A stretch of 64,000 bases of DNA. Source: UBA1444 sp964521625. GTDB taxonomy: Bacteria > Bacillota > Negativicutes > UBA1444. Shown piece by piece: positions 24,250 through 33,362 of this stretch. The notes under the pieces are model-generated. The model saw only the letters and a list, made by a program, of their open reading frames with translations, was not told the DNA's origin and did not search any database. The translations under genes were made by a program, and so were the position numbers. The stretch's first letter is position 1. Every line of letters begins with the position of its first letter. Where the stretch lies: NCBI GenBank assembly GCA_964521625.1, contig CAZFSM010000004.1, forward strand, positions 1-64,000, read 5' to 3'.

Positions 24250-26520
24250 CTACACCCGTTGGATCGGGGCAAATTTTACCGACAACGACTTAATTCCCTG
24301 TTCGGGGAACGCAATCTGGACTTCCTGATTCTCACCGCTGCCTTTGACAGCCACGACAGTACCGACGCCCCATTTGCCGTGCATTGCCTTGTCGCCGGCT
24401 TTCCACTGAACGATCGAGCCGGACGGCGCAGTCCTAGCAGACATTGACGGCGCAACCGGCTTCATTAGCGAGGATTGTTTCTGCGGGGCCCGTTTACCTG
24501 GTGAGATCGCAAATGAACTCTGCCCCGGCGCGGCGGCCGATCCGAAGGTCAGCCGTTGACTTGGCTGCACTTGCGCGGGCTGCCGTTTTTGTTTGTTTTC
24601 CACCAGAGCTTCGGGGATTTCGCCCAAAAAACGCGAAGGGCGATTGACCTGCACTTCGCCATAAATCATCCGGCTCTGCGCCCGGGTCAGGAATACATTG
24701 CGCTGCGCCCGGGTGATTCCCACATAGCACAGACGCCGTTCTTCTTCCATTTCTTCCGCATTGGCCAATGTCCGAACATGCGGCAGCAGTCCTTCTTCCA
24801 GGCCGATCAGAAACACGGAGGGAAACTCCAGCCCTTTGGCCGAGTGCAAGGTCATCAGTGTCACCCGGTCCGTTTCCAGTTCCGCCGTATCGATATCCGC
24901 CACCAATGCGACATGATTCAAAAAGGCTTCCAGCGAATCTTCCTCATCGCTTTCGGTGATAAATTCCCGGGCCACGGTTAAGAGTTCCTGCAGATTTTCC
25001 ACCCGGCTCTGCGCTTCCGGCGTACCCTCCTGCTCCAGCTCGGCCACATAGCCCGATTCCTTCATCACCCGGGTAATCAGGTCGGCTACCGAATCTTTGC
25101 CGGCTGCTTCCCGCAGCCGTTCCATGAGTCGGACCAAATCGACCAAAGCACCTTTGGCTTTGGCGCCGATGGTTGTAATGGTATGGATGCGTTTGGCCAT
25201 CTCAAACAGGGACAGCCCCGCCTGATCCGCCGCAGTCTGCAAATAACCCATCGACGTATCACCGACGCCGCGCCGTGGCACATTGACAATCCGGCGGAAA
25301 CTGACCGAGTCGGCCGGATTCTGGATCAGGCGCAGATAGGCCAGCATGTCCTTGATTTCCTTGCGGTCATAAAACTTTACCCCGCCAACGATCGTATACG
25401 GCAGTCCCTGCTTTAGGAACGCTTCCTCTACGGCCCGCGACTGGGCATTGGTCCGGTACAGCACCGCCATGCCGCCATAAGGTTGACGCTGCGACAGGTG
25501 CAGCCGTTCGATTTGTTCGACGATGAAGCGGCCCTCGTCATGTTGATCGCCAGCCACATGCAACACCAGCGAATCACCGGCAGGGTTTTCCGTCCACATC
25601 GTTTTCGGTTTGCGGCCGGTATTGTTGTCGATCAGGGCATTTGCCGCATCAAGAATCACCTGGGTCGAACGATAATTCTGTTCCAGTTTGATCACGGCAG
25701 CTTCCGGGTAGTCTTTTTCAAAATCCAGGATGTTGCTGATATCGGCGCCGCGCCAGCCATAAATGCTCTGGTCCGCATCGCCGACCACGCAGAGATTGCG
25801 GTGCTTCGCCGCCAGCATCCGGGTCAGTGTGTATTGCGTGTGGTTGGTGTCCTGATATTCATCGACCAGAACATAGCGAAACCGCTGCTGATATCTTTCC
25901 AGCACTGCCGGAAATTCTTCCAGTAACCTGACGGTTACATTCATCAGATCATCAAAATCCATCGCATTATTCGCCAGCAGCTTTTGCTGATACAGACTAT
26001 ATACCGAAGCCACCCGCTGCTGGTAATAGTTGTCGGCCTGGGCCGAAAACCGTTCCGGCGTTATCAACTGGTTCTTGGCGTTGGAAATGGCGCCGATCAC
26101 ACTGCCGACAGAAAACTGACGTTCTGGCAAGTCCAGTTCTTTCAGGCACTGGCGGACCAGCAGCTTGATGTCCGCTTCATCGTAAATCGTGAAATGCCGG
26201 CTATACCAGCCGGTAACGTCCACTTCCATCCGCAGAAACCGGGCGCAAAAAGAATGAAATGTACTCAGCCAGATGTGCGCCGCCACCGGCCCGACCAGTC
26301 TTTGCACCCGCTGCTTCATCTCTGCCGCCGCTTTGTTGGTGAAAGTGATGGCCAATATCTCCCAGGGTTTGACCCCCTGTTCAATCAAATAAGCGATCCG
26401 GCTGGTCAAGACGCTGGTCTTGCCTGAACCGGCGCCCGCCACTACCAGCAACGGCCCGTTGATATGCGTGACTGCCTCCGCCTGGCAGGGATTGAGCTTC
26501 TTCATATAATCCTGGTTCAC
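24250..26520 (-). CDS. pcrA: ATP-dependent DNA helicase PcrA (UvrD-like)
   Basis: A 756-residue superfamily 1 helicase that unwinds DNA 3' to 5' in repair and rolling-circle replication. Motifs: VVAGAGSGKTSVLTSR (Walker A), FRYVLVDEYQDTN (II), VGDADQSIYGWRGAD (III), TLHSAKGLEF (V) and VGITRAQRNVFLTRA (VI). The C-terminal Tudor-like domain that binds RNA polymerase is present (KAMHGKWGVGTVVAVKG). I start at the GTG at 26520 because GGGAGG lies 6 bases before it; the frame is open 35 codons further. It is the first gene of a six-gene operon and divergent from an SOS-type promoter. Confidence 0.96.
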   Translation of the reverse strand: MNQDYMKKLNPCQAEAVTHINGPLLVVAGAGSGKTSVLTSRIAYLIEQGVKPWEILAITFTNKAAAEMKQRVQRLVGPVAAHIWLSTFHSFCARFLRMEVDVTGWYSRHFTIYDEADIKLLVRQCLKELDLPERQFSVGSVIGAISNAKNQLITPERFSAQADNYYQQRVASVYSLYQQKLLANNAMDFDDLMNVTVRLLEEFPAVLERYQQRFRYVLVDEYQDTNHTQYTLTRMLAAKHRNLCVVGDADQSIYGWRGADISNILDFEKDYPEAAVIKLEQNYRSTQVILDAANALIDNNTGRKPKTMWTENPAGDSLVLHVAGDQHDEGRFIVEQIERLHLSQRQPYGGMAVLYRTNAQSRAVEEAFLKQGLPYTIVGGVKFYDRKEIKDMLAYLRLIQNPADSVSFRRIVNVPRRGVGDTSMGYLQTAADQAGLSLFEMAKRIHTITTIGAKAKGALVDLVRLMERLREAAGKDSVADLITRVMKESGYVAELEQEGTPEAQSRVENLQELLTVAREFITESDEEDSLEAFLNHVALVADIDTAELETDRVTLMTLHSAKGLEFPSVFLIGLEEGLLPHVRTLANAEEMEEERRLCYVGITRAQRNVFLTRAQSRMIYGEVQVNRPSRFLGEIPEALVENKQKRQPAQVQPSQRLTFGSAAAPGQSSFAISPGKRAPQKQSSLMKPVAPSMSARTAPSGSIVQWKAGDKAMHGKWGVGTVVAVKGSGENQEVQIAFPEQGIKSLSVKFAPIQRV

Positions 26521-26600
26521 TTTGTTCCTCCCGTTTTTCGACTTCAAATCTAATTCGCTTTCATTAGATTCTCCATCTTTAGCTGTATTCCTGCTAATTA

Positions 26601-26639
26601 GAACATATGTTTGATATTTCGCCAAAGGTTTTATATAAT
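26601..26639 (+). promoter_or_regulatory. Promoter with LexA-like box, radical SAM/DUF4130 operon
   Basis: TTGATA (26611-26616), a 17-base spacer and TATAAT (26634-26639) form a strong promoter. GAACATATGTTT (26601-26612) overlaps the -35 and differs by one base from the palindromic LexA core GAAC-N4-GTTC; its GAACATATGTT is identical to the box at 5568-5583. It would repress the plus-strand operon and perhaps also affect pcrA on the other side. Confidence 0.7.
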
Positions 26640-26675
26640 GAGGCTGAACAAACAGTGCAACGGGAGGGTTCCAAT

Positions 26676-27860
26676 ATGGATAAGCTCGCCAAACTCGCCT
26701 TGCTTGGCGAAAGCGCCAAGTATGATGTGTGCGCCTCGTCTTCGGCGACGCCGAAACGATTCCAGAACGCCGAAATTGGCCGGACTGCTCCCAGCGGCGT
26801 CTGTCATTCGTTTACGCCGGATGGGCGTTGTGTTTCCCTGTTTAAAGTTCTGTTAAGCAATCAGTGCGAAAAAGACTGTTTGTACTGCCCCAACCGCTCC
26901 GGGCGCGATGTGCCGCGCAGCCACTTTGCGCCGGAGGAACTGGCTGACCTGTTTATGGAATTTTACCGCCGCAATTATGTGGAAGGGTTGTTCCTCAGTT
27001 CCGGCGTGCGCCATTCGACCGGTCGCACGATGCAGGAACTGCTGGAAACGTTGGAGATCCTGCGGACTCGCCACCGGTTCGGCGGCTACATCCATCTGAA
27101 AATCCTGCCGGGAGCCGGTGAGGCGGAAATTGAACGAGCTGTGGCACTGTCAAACCGGGTATCGCTGAACATGGAAGCGCCGACCGCCCTGCATCTGGCC
27201 CGTCTCAGCCACACTAAAAACTTCGCCAGCGAAATCATGGGCGGCCTCAGCCGCATCCACCGCCACCTGCGTGATCAGCCCGGCGTCAGTCACTCGACCC
27301 AATTCATTGTCGGCGCTGCGCAGGAATCGGACCGCGATATCCTGGACTCGACACTGCGCCTATATTCTTCCTATGGCCTGAAACGGGCTTACTTCAGTAC
27401 GTTCCAACCGGTGCCGGGAACGCCGCTCGACGGCATCGTCGCCTCGCCGCTGATTCGCGAACACCGACTCTACCAGGCGGATTTTCTCTATCGTTACTAC
27501 GGATTCCGTATGGATGAAATGCCCTACAATCCCGCCGGCAATCTCGATCTCAGCGTTGACCCGAAACAGGCGTTTGCCGAGCTGCACCCAGAACGCTTCC
27601 CTATGGAAATCAACCGGGCTTCCGTGTCGGAACTGCTGCGGATTCCTGGCATCGGCCCCCGTTCAGCCAAAAAAATCGTGCTGCTGCGCCGGGAGAGCCG
27701 TTTCCGCTGCGTCGAAGACCTGGCCCGCATCGGTGTGGTTACTAAGCGGGCGCTGCCCTATATCCTGGTCGAAGGCAAAAAGTATTCGCCGCCGCTCGGC
27801 AAGCTCGGTCGCGATCATTCCAGTTACAGCCAAACCTCCCTGTGGGGTGATCAAGTATGA
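26676..27860 (+). CDS. Radical SAM protein, putative DNA modification/repair
   Basis: A 394-residue radical SAM enzyme of the group annotated as putative DNA modification/repair protein. The 4Fe-4S motif is CEKDCLYCPNR (CxxxCxxC, about residues 68-78), preceded by DGRCVSLFKVLLSNQ. The TIM-barrel region runs to about 310, and a C-terminal double HhH DNA-binding motif reads RIPGIGPRSAKKIVLLRR. The ATG at 26676 follows CGGGAGGG; an upstream in-frame ATG at 26607 falls within the promoter and is rejected. The stop overlaps the next gene by 4 bases (ATGA). The reaction is unknown for this family; the LexA-like box supports a DNA-damage role. Confidence 0.82.
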   Translation: MDKLAKLALLGESAKYDVCASSSATPKRFQNAEIGRTAPSGVCHSFTPDGRCVSLFKVLLSNQCEKDCLYCPNRSGRDVPRSHFAPEELADLFMEFYRRNYVEGLFLSSGVRHSTGRTMQELLETLEILRTRHRFGGYIHLKILPGAGEAEIERAVALSNRVSLNMEAPTALHLARLSHTKNFASEIMGGLSRIHRHLRDQPGVSHSTQFIVGAAQESDRDILDSTLRLYSSYGLKRAYFSTFQPVPGTPLDGIVASPLIREHRLYQADFLYRYYGFRMDEMPYNPAGNLDLSVDPKQAFAELHPERFPMEINRASVSELLRIPGIGPRSAKKIVLLRRESRFRCVEDLARIGVVTKRALPYILVEGKKYSPPLGKLGRDHSSYSQTSLWGDQV

Positions 27861-28630
27861 TTCAATGCGCCGCCACACCGGCCAGCATGTTGAAAGCGGT
27901 CCTGCTCAGTGAATTGACCGGACTGCAACCGGAAGTCGGCCAGGTCGAAGCCGAAACAAATCTGTTCGCCGCCTGCGACCAACTGAATGCCGATGACTAC
28001 TCCCTGGAACAGCTCACTAGGCAATTAACCGCGAAAACCGGCTCTGACTATCGCTGGATCGACCAATATCCGGGCCGACGCCTGGTCGTGATGGTCCTGT
28101 TCAATTTGCGCAATGCCTCCCGCGACAGCGAACGGGTTATTTTTGCTGCGTTAACGGAAGCCGTCAGAAGTGGACCTGCCTCCTGCATCTGCGGTCGCAG
28201 CCCGGCCAGTGCCGTGTTTCGCCGCCGCAGCCGTGAAGTCGGCAACGAATTTCATCGTCTGCTTGGCCTGATTCGGTTTCAGGAAACCGCTGACGGCGCT
28301 TTGGTCGCCAAACCGCAACTTGCCCATCAAACGGCCGATCTATTGCTGCGCAAATTTCAGTTGCGTTATCCCAACCGTCGCTTACTGTTCATTTTGCCGC
28401 AAGGTGCGCTTTGTTGCCAGCAGGGTCAGCTTTCCTTTCTCGCTTTGCAGGATTTGCCTGCGCCAGTGTTGAATCCAACAGATGACTTCGGAAATTTATG
28501 GGAAACCTACTACCGCTCGCAATACATTGAAGCACGCAAAAACATCCGGCTTGCCTCGCGTTTCATCCCTAAAAAGTACTGGGACTGGCTGCCGGAAGGA
28601 AAAATACTAAAGCAGGAAGCAATGAAATGA
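27857..28630 (+). CDS. DUF4130 / TIGR03915-like DNA metabolism protein
   Basis: A 257-residue protein matching from memory the family that is encoded beside the radical SAM protein above. Visible features are EVGNEFHRLLGLIRF (about 130-144), the region AKPQLAHQTADLLLRKFQLR, and a C-terminal block in which a W..YY...I..R signature is followed by SRFIPKKYWDWLPEG. In other bacteria this domain can be joined to uracil-DNA glycosylase domains; here it stands alone. It overlaps its neighbours at both ends by 4 bases, so stoichiometric production with the radical SAM protein is likely. The biochemical activity is unknown. Confidence 0.78.
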   Translation: MIQCAATPASMLKAVLLSELTGLQPEVGQVEAETNLFAACDQLNADDYSLEQLTRQLTAKTGSDYRWIDQYPGRRLVVMVLFNLRNASRDSERVIFAALTEAVRSGPASCICGRSPASAVFRRRSREVGNEFHRLLGLIRFQETADGALVAKPQLAHQTADLLLRKFQLRYPNRRLLFILPQGALCCQQGQLSFLALQDLPAPVLNPTDDFGNLWETYYRSQYIEARKNIRLASRFIPKKYWDWLPEGKILKQEAMK

Positions 28631-29412
28631 AAGAAATCATCAGCCGCGTCTGGCGGGCTATTATCGAGTTTGACCTGATCGAGGCCAATGACCGGATCTT
28701 GATTGGATTATCCGGCGGCAAAGACAGTCTGTTTCTCACCTACGTTCTGGCTCAGATCCGCCGCCATTCGGCCCGGCCTTTCTCGCTCGGCGCCTTCACG
28801 ATCGATACCCGGTTCGGCGAAATATTTCCCCAACAAGAATTGCAGACCTTTTGCGATCAACTCGACATCCCGTTCGACTCGACGGTAGTCGATATTCCCC
28901 GGGCCATTGCTAATGCCAAAGTTCCCGACCCCTGCGCAACCTGTGCTTTTTTTCGCCGCGGTGCGTTAAACCGGATTGCCGGCGAACTGGGCTATAATAA
29001 AGTCGCTTTGGCCCACCATCATGACGATGCGGTGGAAACCTTCATTATGGGACTTTTTTACGCGGGACGCCTCAAGACATTCCTGCCGAAAACTCCCCAG
29101 GAGCGCAGTGGCGTCACAATCATCCGACCTTTGGTATATTTCCGCGAGCAGGAAATTATTGAAAACGCCAATCGGCTTGGTTTGCAGCCGTTAAAAAACC
29201 CCTGCCCCTACAACGGCAATACCAAACGCCAGGAAATCAAAGAAATGCTGAGCAGTCTGGAAGCCAAAGACCCCGAGTATTACCGGCGCTTTTCTGCTGC
29301 AATGCGCGGCGGCGAAACTGCCGAGCTCTGGCCGGCGGAACCGGACCGCTATACATTAAAAGGACGGTACTTGGACTTTCGGGGCTATGCCAAAACAACC
29401 GTCGAAAAATAA
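28627..29412 (+). CDS. TtcA/TilS-family PP-loop tRNA-modifying protein
   Basis: A 261-residue PP-loop ATPase. The ATP site is IGLSGGKDSLFLTY (about residues 27-40), with the paired cysteines of the TtcA type in PDPCATCAFFRRGALN (about 99-114) and a third in PLKNPCPYNG. AHHHDDAVETFIMGLFY is the family's second signature. TtcA thiolates cytidine 32 of tRNA with an Fe-S cluster; Firmicutes relatives are annotated TtcA-like and their targets are less certain. It overlaps the DUF4130-like gene by 4 bases, so it is also under the LexA-like promoter, an unexpected link for a tRNA enzyme. Confidence 0.82.
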   Translation: MKEIISRVWRAIIEFDLIEANDRILIGLSGGKDSLFLTYVLAQIRRHSARPFSLGAFTIDTRFGEIFPQQELQTFCDQLDIPFDSTVVDIPRAIANAKVPDPCATCAFFRRGALNRIAGELGYNKVALAHHHDDAVETFIMGLFYAGRLKTFLPKTPQERSGVTIIRPLVYFREQEIIENANRLGLQPLKNPCPYNGNTKRQEIKEMLSSLEAKDPEYYRRFSAAMRGGETAELWPAEPDRYTLKGRYLDFRGYAKTTVEK

Positions 29413-29427
29413 TCCTGGAGGCTCTTG

Positions 29428-31872
29428 ATGACCCTGCGCCGCAAAACGCTGATAACCAGTTGCATTGCCGTCTTAGTACTACTGACAGTCGTCACTTTTT
29501 CCGCCAACCATATCTTGTTAGGCGGTTTTTCTGATGTTGAAACCCGTGAGACGCAGTCCAGTCTCAGCCGGGCCACAACCGCCGTCGAAAACGAGCTGGC
29601 TTCTTTAACGGCTTTCTTGGCTGACTGGGCGGAGTGGGACGATTCGTACGAGTTTATCGTCAAAAAGTCGCCTGAATACATCAAAAAGAATTTATCCGCG
29701 ACAACATTCCAGATACAGAAATTGCAACTGCTAGTTTTTTTAGATGCCGAGCGCAATATAGTGTTCGGAACCACTTACAATCCTGCAACCAAAGCATTTC
29801 TCCAGCTGCCGACTGATTTGCAACAACATTTCAAGCCAGGATCGCCGCTGGCGCCCGATCTTAATTCCGACAAGGCCGTCCGCGGCATTATCGTTCTTGC
29901 CGATTCCCCGCTGCTAATTGCCGCACATCCCGTCATTGATAGTGAACGGAAATTGCCGCCGCGTGGTTGGCTGATTGTCGGGCGGATTATTGATGAAACG
30001 TTGCTTAGCCAGTTGGCCCAAACAACCCTTTTATCAATCCAATTGAAACCTGCGTTAGCTGCCAACCTGACAGCGGATTTTCAAAAAGCCGCCCAACAGC
30101 TGTCAGCGCTAAAGCCTACGCTGATAACAACTTTATCTGAAAATAACATCGCCGGATATGCCCTGCTAAGCGATCTGTATGGACAACCCGGTGTCATCCT
30201 GCGGATTGATACTCCACGCGAAGCGTATCTACAAGGAAAACGCACTGTACAGTATTTTATCCTGCTGATGATTGGCCTGGGGTTGCTGTTTACGTTGGTC
30301 AACTTATTGATGCTGGAAAAAACAGTGCTCTCAAGATTGACCAGCCTTGGCCGTCAGGTGTTTCAGATTGGCCAGCTCAATCAACCGTCGTTACGGGTCA
30401 GTGTACCGGGACATGACGAAATATCTGTGCTGGCCGATTCCATCAACCGGATGCTTCAGTCCCTCTATGCAGCACAAAACGAACTGCGCGAAAGTGAAGC
30501 AGCCACCCATGCCTTACTGACAGGAATGCCTGATTCGCTGTTACGAATTGACAAGGACGGGTTTCTGCTCGACTACAAAACGGGCCGTGATCGGGTCTTC
30601 GCAGTACCGGCAAAAATGTTCGCCGGAAATTCCATCACCGATGCATTTACGCCACGATTGGCCGAAAAAATCCTGAATGGTGTAACACAGGTTCTCGCAA
30701 CCGACGAACCGCAATGGTTCGAACATGAAACCAGCGTCAATAAACGTCCGCTTTATCTGGAAATCCGTCTGACCAAGGCCGGCAACAACGAAGCGTTGGC
30801 AGTAATTCGGGATCTGACCGAGAAGCGGGAGTTAGAAGAGTCGCTTCGTTTTGCCAATGTCCGGGATCCGCTGACCAGCCTGCTCAACCGTGAAGGCTGG
30901 GAACAGCAGCTAGTCTCGCGACAGTTACCGCCAGACCAGCCGGTTGGCATCGTAATGTGCGATATCGACAGTATGCGCTTGATCAATGAAAGTATGGGGC
31001 ATGACTGGGGCGATAAGGTACTGTCCTCTCTCGCCATCGTGTTGCGTTCCGTCCTGCCGCTGGATAGCCTGATCGCCCGGGTCGGCGACGATGAGTTTGC
31101 CGCATTGTTGCTCAATCACTCTGATGTCGAAATACAACAGGTATGCCAAACCATCCACTCAGAAGTCAACAATAGCAGTTTGGGGGAAAGTTCCCTCCAG
31201 TTTAGTGTTGCCCTTGGCTGTGCAGCCGGAATGACAACTGCTATTTCGGTCCAAGATATTCAAAAGTTGGCTGCTTCCCGGATGCGCCGGAACAAACTAA
31301 GTCAGAGTCAGTTTGCCCGTGATCGCTTCTTCCAGTCTTTGCAGGCCGCCCTTGCCACCCGCGATTTTGTTACGCATCAGCATGCCAACCGCCTGTGGGC
31401 CTTGTGCCAGCCGTTGGCCAAAGCAGCCGGCTTGCCACGCCGTCGCTTGCGCGAACTCAAATTATTGACCCAATATCATGATATTGGCAAGGTCGGAATC
31501 CCCGACCAGCTGCTGTTTAAGAAAGGCCGTCTGACAGCCGTCGAAATGGATACGATGAAATTGCATGTAGAAATTGGCCATCGGATTGCCCAGTCCATCC
31601 CTGAACTTGCACCGATGTCTGACCTCTTATTGAAGCACCATGAATGGTGGAACGGGCAAGGTTATCCGCTGAGTCTGCGCGAAATCGAAATTCCGCTTGA
31701 GTGCCGAATTTTCTCGATTGCTGACGCCTACGACGCGATGACGCATGATCGCCCGGATCGCACTGCTTTCTCGGGAAAAGAAGCAGCTGCCGAATTACGC
31801 AGATGCGCCGGCAGCCAGTTCGATCCAGAATTGGTGGAAGAGTTTCTACGTTTACTTGGTGAGGAAATCTGA
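29428..31872 (+). CDS. CHASE4-PAS-GGDEF-HD-GYP cyclic-di-GMP protein
   Basis: 814 residues. A membrane segment (about 8-28) and an extracytoplasmic CHASE4-like sensor (to about 275, with FLADWAEWDDSYEFI) lead to a second membrane segment (ILLMIGLGLLFTLVNLL), HAMP (about 300-350), PAS (about 355-460), GGDEF (about 475-630) and HD-GYP (about 645-814). The GGDEF signature is altered to GDDEF in ARVGDDEFAAL, so cyclase activity is doubtful. HD-GYP is complete: QYHDIGKVGIP and HHEWWNGQGYP, so it should degrade c-di-GMP. The ATG at 29428 has TGGAGG 6 bases upstream. It lies 15 bases after the TtcA-like gene and may be read through from it. Confidence 0.88.
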   Translation: MTLRRKTLITSCIAVLVLLTVVTFSANHILLGGFSDVETRETQSSLSRATTAVENELASLTAFLADWAEWDDSYEFIVKKSPEYIKKNLSATTFQIQKLQLLVFLDAERNIVFGTTYNPATKAFLQLPTDLQQHFKPGSPLAPDLNSDKAVRGIIVLADSPLLIAAHPVIDSERKLPPRGWLIVGRIIDETLLSQLAQTTLLSIQLKPALAANLTADFQKAAQQLSALKPTLITTLSENNIAGYALLSDLYGQPGVILRIDTPREAYLQGKRTVQYFILLMIGLGLLFTLVNLLMLEKTVLSRLTSLGRQVFQIGQLNQPSLRVSVPGHDEISVLADSINRMLQSLYAAQNELRESEAATHALLTGMPDSLLRIDKDGFLLDYKTGRDRVFAVPAKMFAGNSITDAFTPRLAEKILNGVTQVLATDEPQWFEHETSVNKRPLYLEIRLTKAGNNEALAVIRDLTEKRELEESLRFANVRDPLTSLLNREGWEQQLVSRQLPPDQPVGIVMCDIDSMRLINESMGHDWGDKVLSSLAIVLRSVLPLDSLIARVGDDEFAALLLNHSDVEIQQVCQTIHSEVNNSSLGESSLQFSVALGCAAGMTTAISVQDIQKLAASRMRRNKLSQSQFARDRFFQSLQAALATRDFVTHQHANRLWALCQPLAKAAGLPRRRLRELKLLTQYHDIGKVGIPDQLLFKKGRLTAVEMDTMKLHVEIGHRIAQSIPELAPMSDLLLKHHEWWNGQGYPLSLREIEIPLECRIFSIADAYDAMTHDRPDRTAFSGKEAAAELRRCAGSQFDPELVEEFLRLLGEEI

Positions 31873-31879
31873 GTTATTG

Positions 31880-32662
31880 TTACTGCGCGAGCTGTGCCTT
31901 TAGTTTGCGCAATGCAGCTGCAAACAGCATACTCTCCGTTCCGATGGTCAGAAACTGAACGCCAGCGCTCTGCCAATAGGCCGCATCTGCCGCATCCAGA
32001 CAAAATATCCCCGCCCACTTGTCCGTGCGGCGGGTTTTTTCTATTATCGTGTGAATGACCCGACGCAACTCAGGGTTGTCGAATTGACCAGTACAGCCCA
32101 TCGATTGCGACAAGTCGGCGGGACCGACAAAAATCCCGTCAATTCCATCCACTGCCAGAATTTCATCTAGGTTGTTCACCGCTTCAACATGTTCCACTTG
32201 CGTAATAACCAAAGTTTCCCGATTGGCGCCGGCAAGATATTCCGGCAATGGCACAAACCCATAGCGGGCAGCACGGACAACGCCGGCAAGCCCACGTTCG
32301 CCCTGTGGGGCATAGCGTGCTGCTCGCACAGCAGCGGCCGCCTGCTTCGCCGTATTGACCTGCGGCACCAAAATGCCGCCAGCCCCCAGATCAAGCACGC
32401 GCAAAATCAACTCGGGAGCATTGGCAGTAACCCGGACAATCGGTGTGATATTGCTCAGCTCGGCCGCCCTGATCAGCTGGGCGACCTGTTCAGTCGTATT
32501 ACTCGCATGCTCGGTATCGATAATCACAAAGTCCAGACCCGCATAACCGATCATTTCGACCAATGCCGGGTCATTCAACAAGGAAAACATTCCATAGACG
32601 GACCCATCGGTGTTAATAATCGGTTTGATTCGATTGGCCGGATATTTCAGTGCTGTTGTCAC
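31880..32662 (-). CDS. HpcH/HpaI-family aldolase
   Basis: A 260-residue class II, metal-dependent aldolase of the HpcH/HpaI type, which splits 2-keto-3-deoxy or 4-hydroxy-2-keto acids to pyruvate and an aldehyde. Motifs: GLDFVIIDTEHASN (metal Glu and catalytic His), LDLGAGGILVPQV, RGLAGVVRAARYG and DGIFVGPADLSQSMG. I start at the GTG at 32662 with AAAGGGGA upstream; the frame is open 51 codons further without a better site. The substrate cannot be told. Seven bases separate it from the convergent c-di-GMP gene. Confidence 0.82.
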   Translation of the reverse strand: MTTALKYPANRIKPIINTDGSVYGMFSLLNDPALVEMIGYAGLDFVIIDTEHASNTTEQVAQLIRAAELSNITPIVRVTANAPELILRVLDLGAGGILVPQVNTAKQAAAAVRAARYAPQGERGLAGVVRAARYGFVPLPEYLAGANRETLVITQVEHVEAVNNLDEILAVDGIDGIFVGPADLSQSMGCTGQFDNPELRRVIHTIIEKTRRTDKWAGIFCLDAADAAYWQSAGVQFLTIGTESMLFAAALRKLKAQLAQ

Positions 32663-32705
32663 GCAGTTCTGTTCCCCTTTCCGACCTGAAACGCTGGTCA
32701 GTTGT

Positions 32706-33362
32706 TTATTTTTGGAGCAATTGCAGCAACTCAGCCGGTTGATGAATAATCTGCTGCGCCCCGCTCCGCTGCAATTCTTCCACGGTTCGGAATCCCCAGG
32801 CAACACCGACCGCAATCATGCCTGCCGCATTGGCGGTCAGCATGTCGGTAGCGGTATCACCCAGATACAAAATTTCCGCCGGTGAAATTGCCAGTTGTTC
32901 AGCAATTTCCAGTGCCGCCTGCGGGTCAGGTTTTACCGGCACACCTGGTCTGGCGCCGAGAATCGGTTCAAATTGCCAGCCAGGCAATAAGGCCGGCACC
33001 ATGATTTTTGTAAATGCATCTGGTTTATTTGACAGTACCGCAAGGTTCATCCCCGCATCGGTCAATGCATCCAGCAGCTCGGCAATGCCGGGATAGGGTC
33101 TGGTTTTTTGATTCCAGCGCTTTTCATATTCTGCCGACATCCAGCTGATATTCTGCGCCACCAGCGCACTGTCTTGCTGAGCAGCCGGCAGCACCCGCCG
33201 GACCAGCTCGGCAATCCCGTCACCGACAAAATAGCGGTACTTTTCTACTGCATGCACCGGAAACATTTGCCGGGCCAGAACCTGATTCATCGAATCCGCT
33301 AAATCTTCCAATGAATCAAGCAATGTGCCGTCGAGATCAAAAATTACAGCCCGATAGTTCAC
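32706..33362 (-). CDS. HAD-family phosphatase, phosphoglycolate phosphatase-like
   Basis: A 218-residue HAD hydrolase with motif I VIFDLDGTLLDS, motif II LAVLSNKPD, Lys in PVKPDPQAALEIAEQL and motif IV LYLGDTATDMLTA. The helical cap suggests the Gph/PgpP subgroup, which removes phosphate from small molecules such as 2-phosphoglycolate; the substrate remains open. The start is a GTG overlapping the stop of the M20 peptidase gene by 4 bases. Confidence 0.85.
   Translation of the reverse strand: MNYRAVIFDLDGTLLDSLEDLADSMNQVLARQMFPVHAVEKYRYFVGDGIAELVRRVLPAAQQDSALVAQNISWMSAEYEKRWNQKTRPYPGIAELLDALTDAGMNLAVLSNKPDAFTKIMVPALLPGWQFEPILGARPGVPVKPDPQAALEIAEQLAISPAEILYLGDTATDMLTANAAGMIAVGVAWGFRTVEELQRSGAQQIIHQPAELLQLLQK

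Noticed and set aside
26607..26675. Upstream in-frame ATG of the radical SAM gene at 26607.
   Set aside because: It lies inside the LexA-like box and promoter, and the ATG at 26676 has GGGAGGG upstream.
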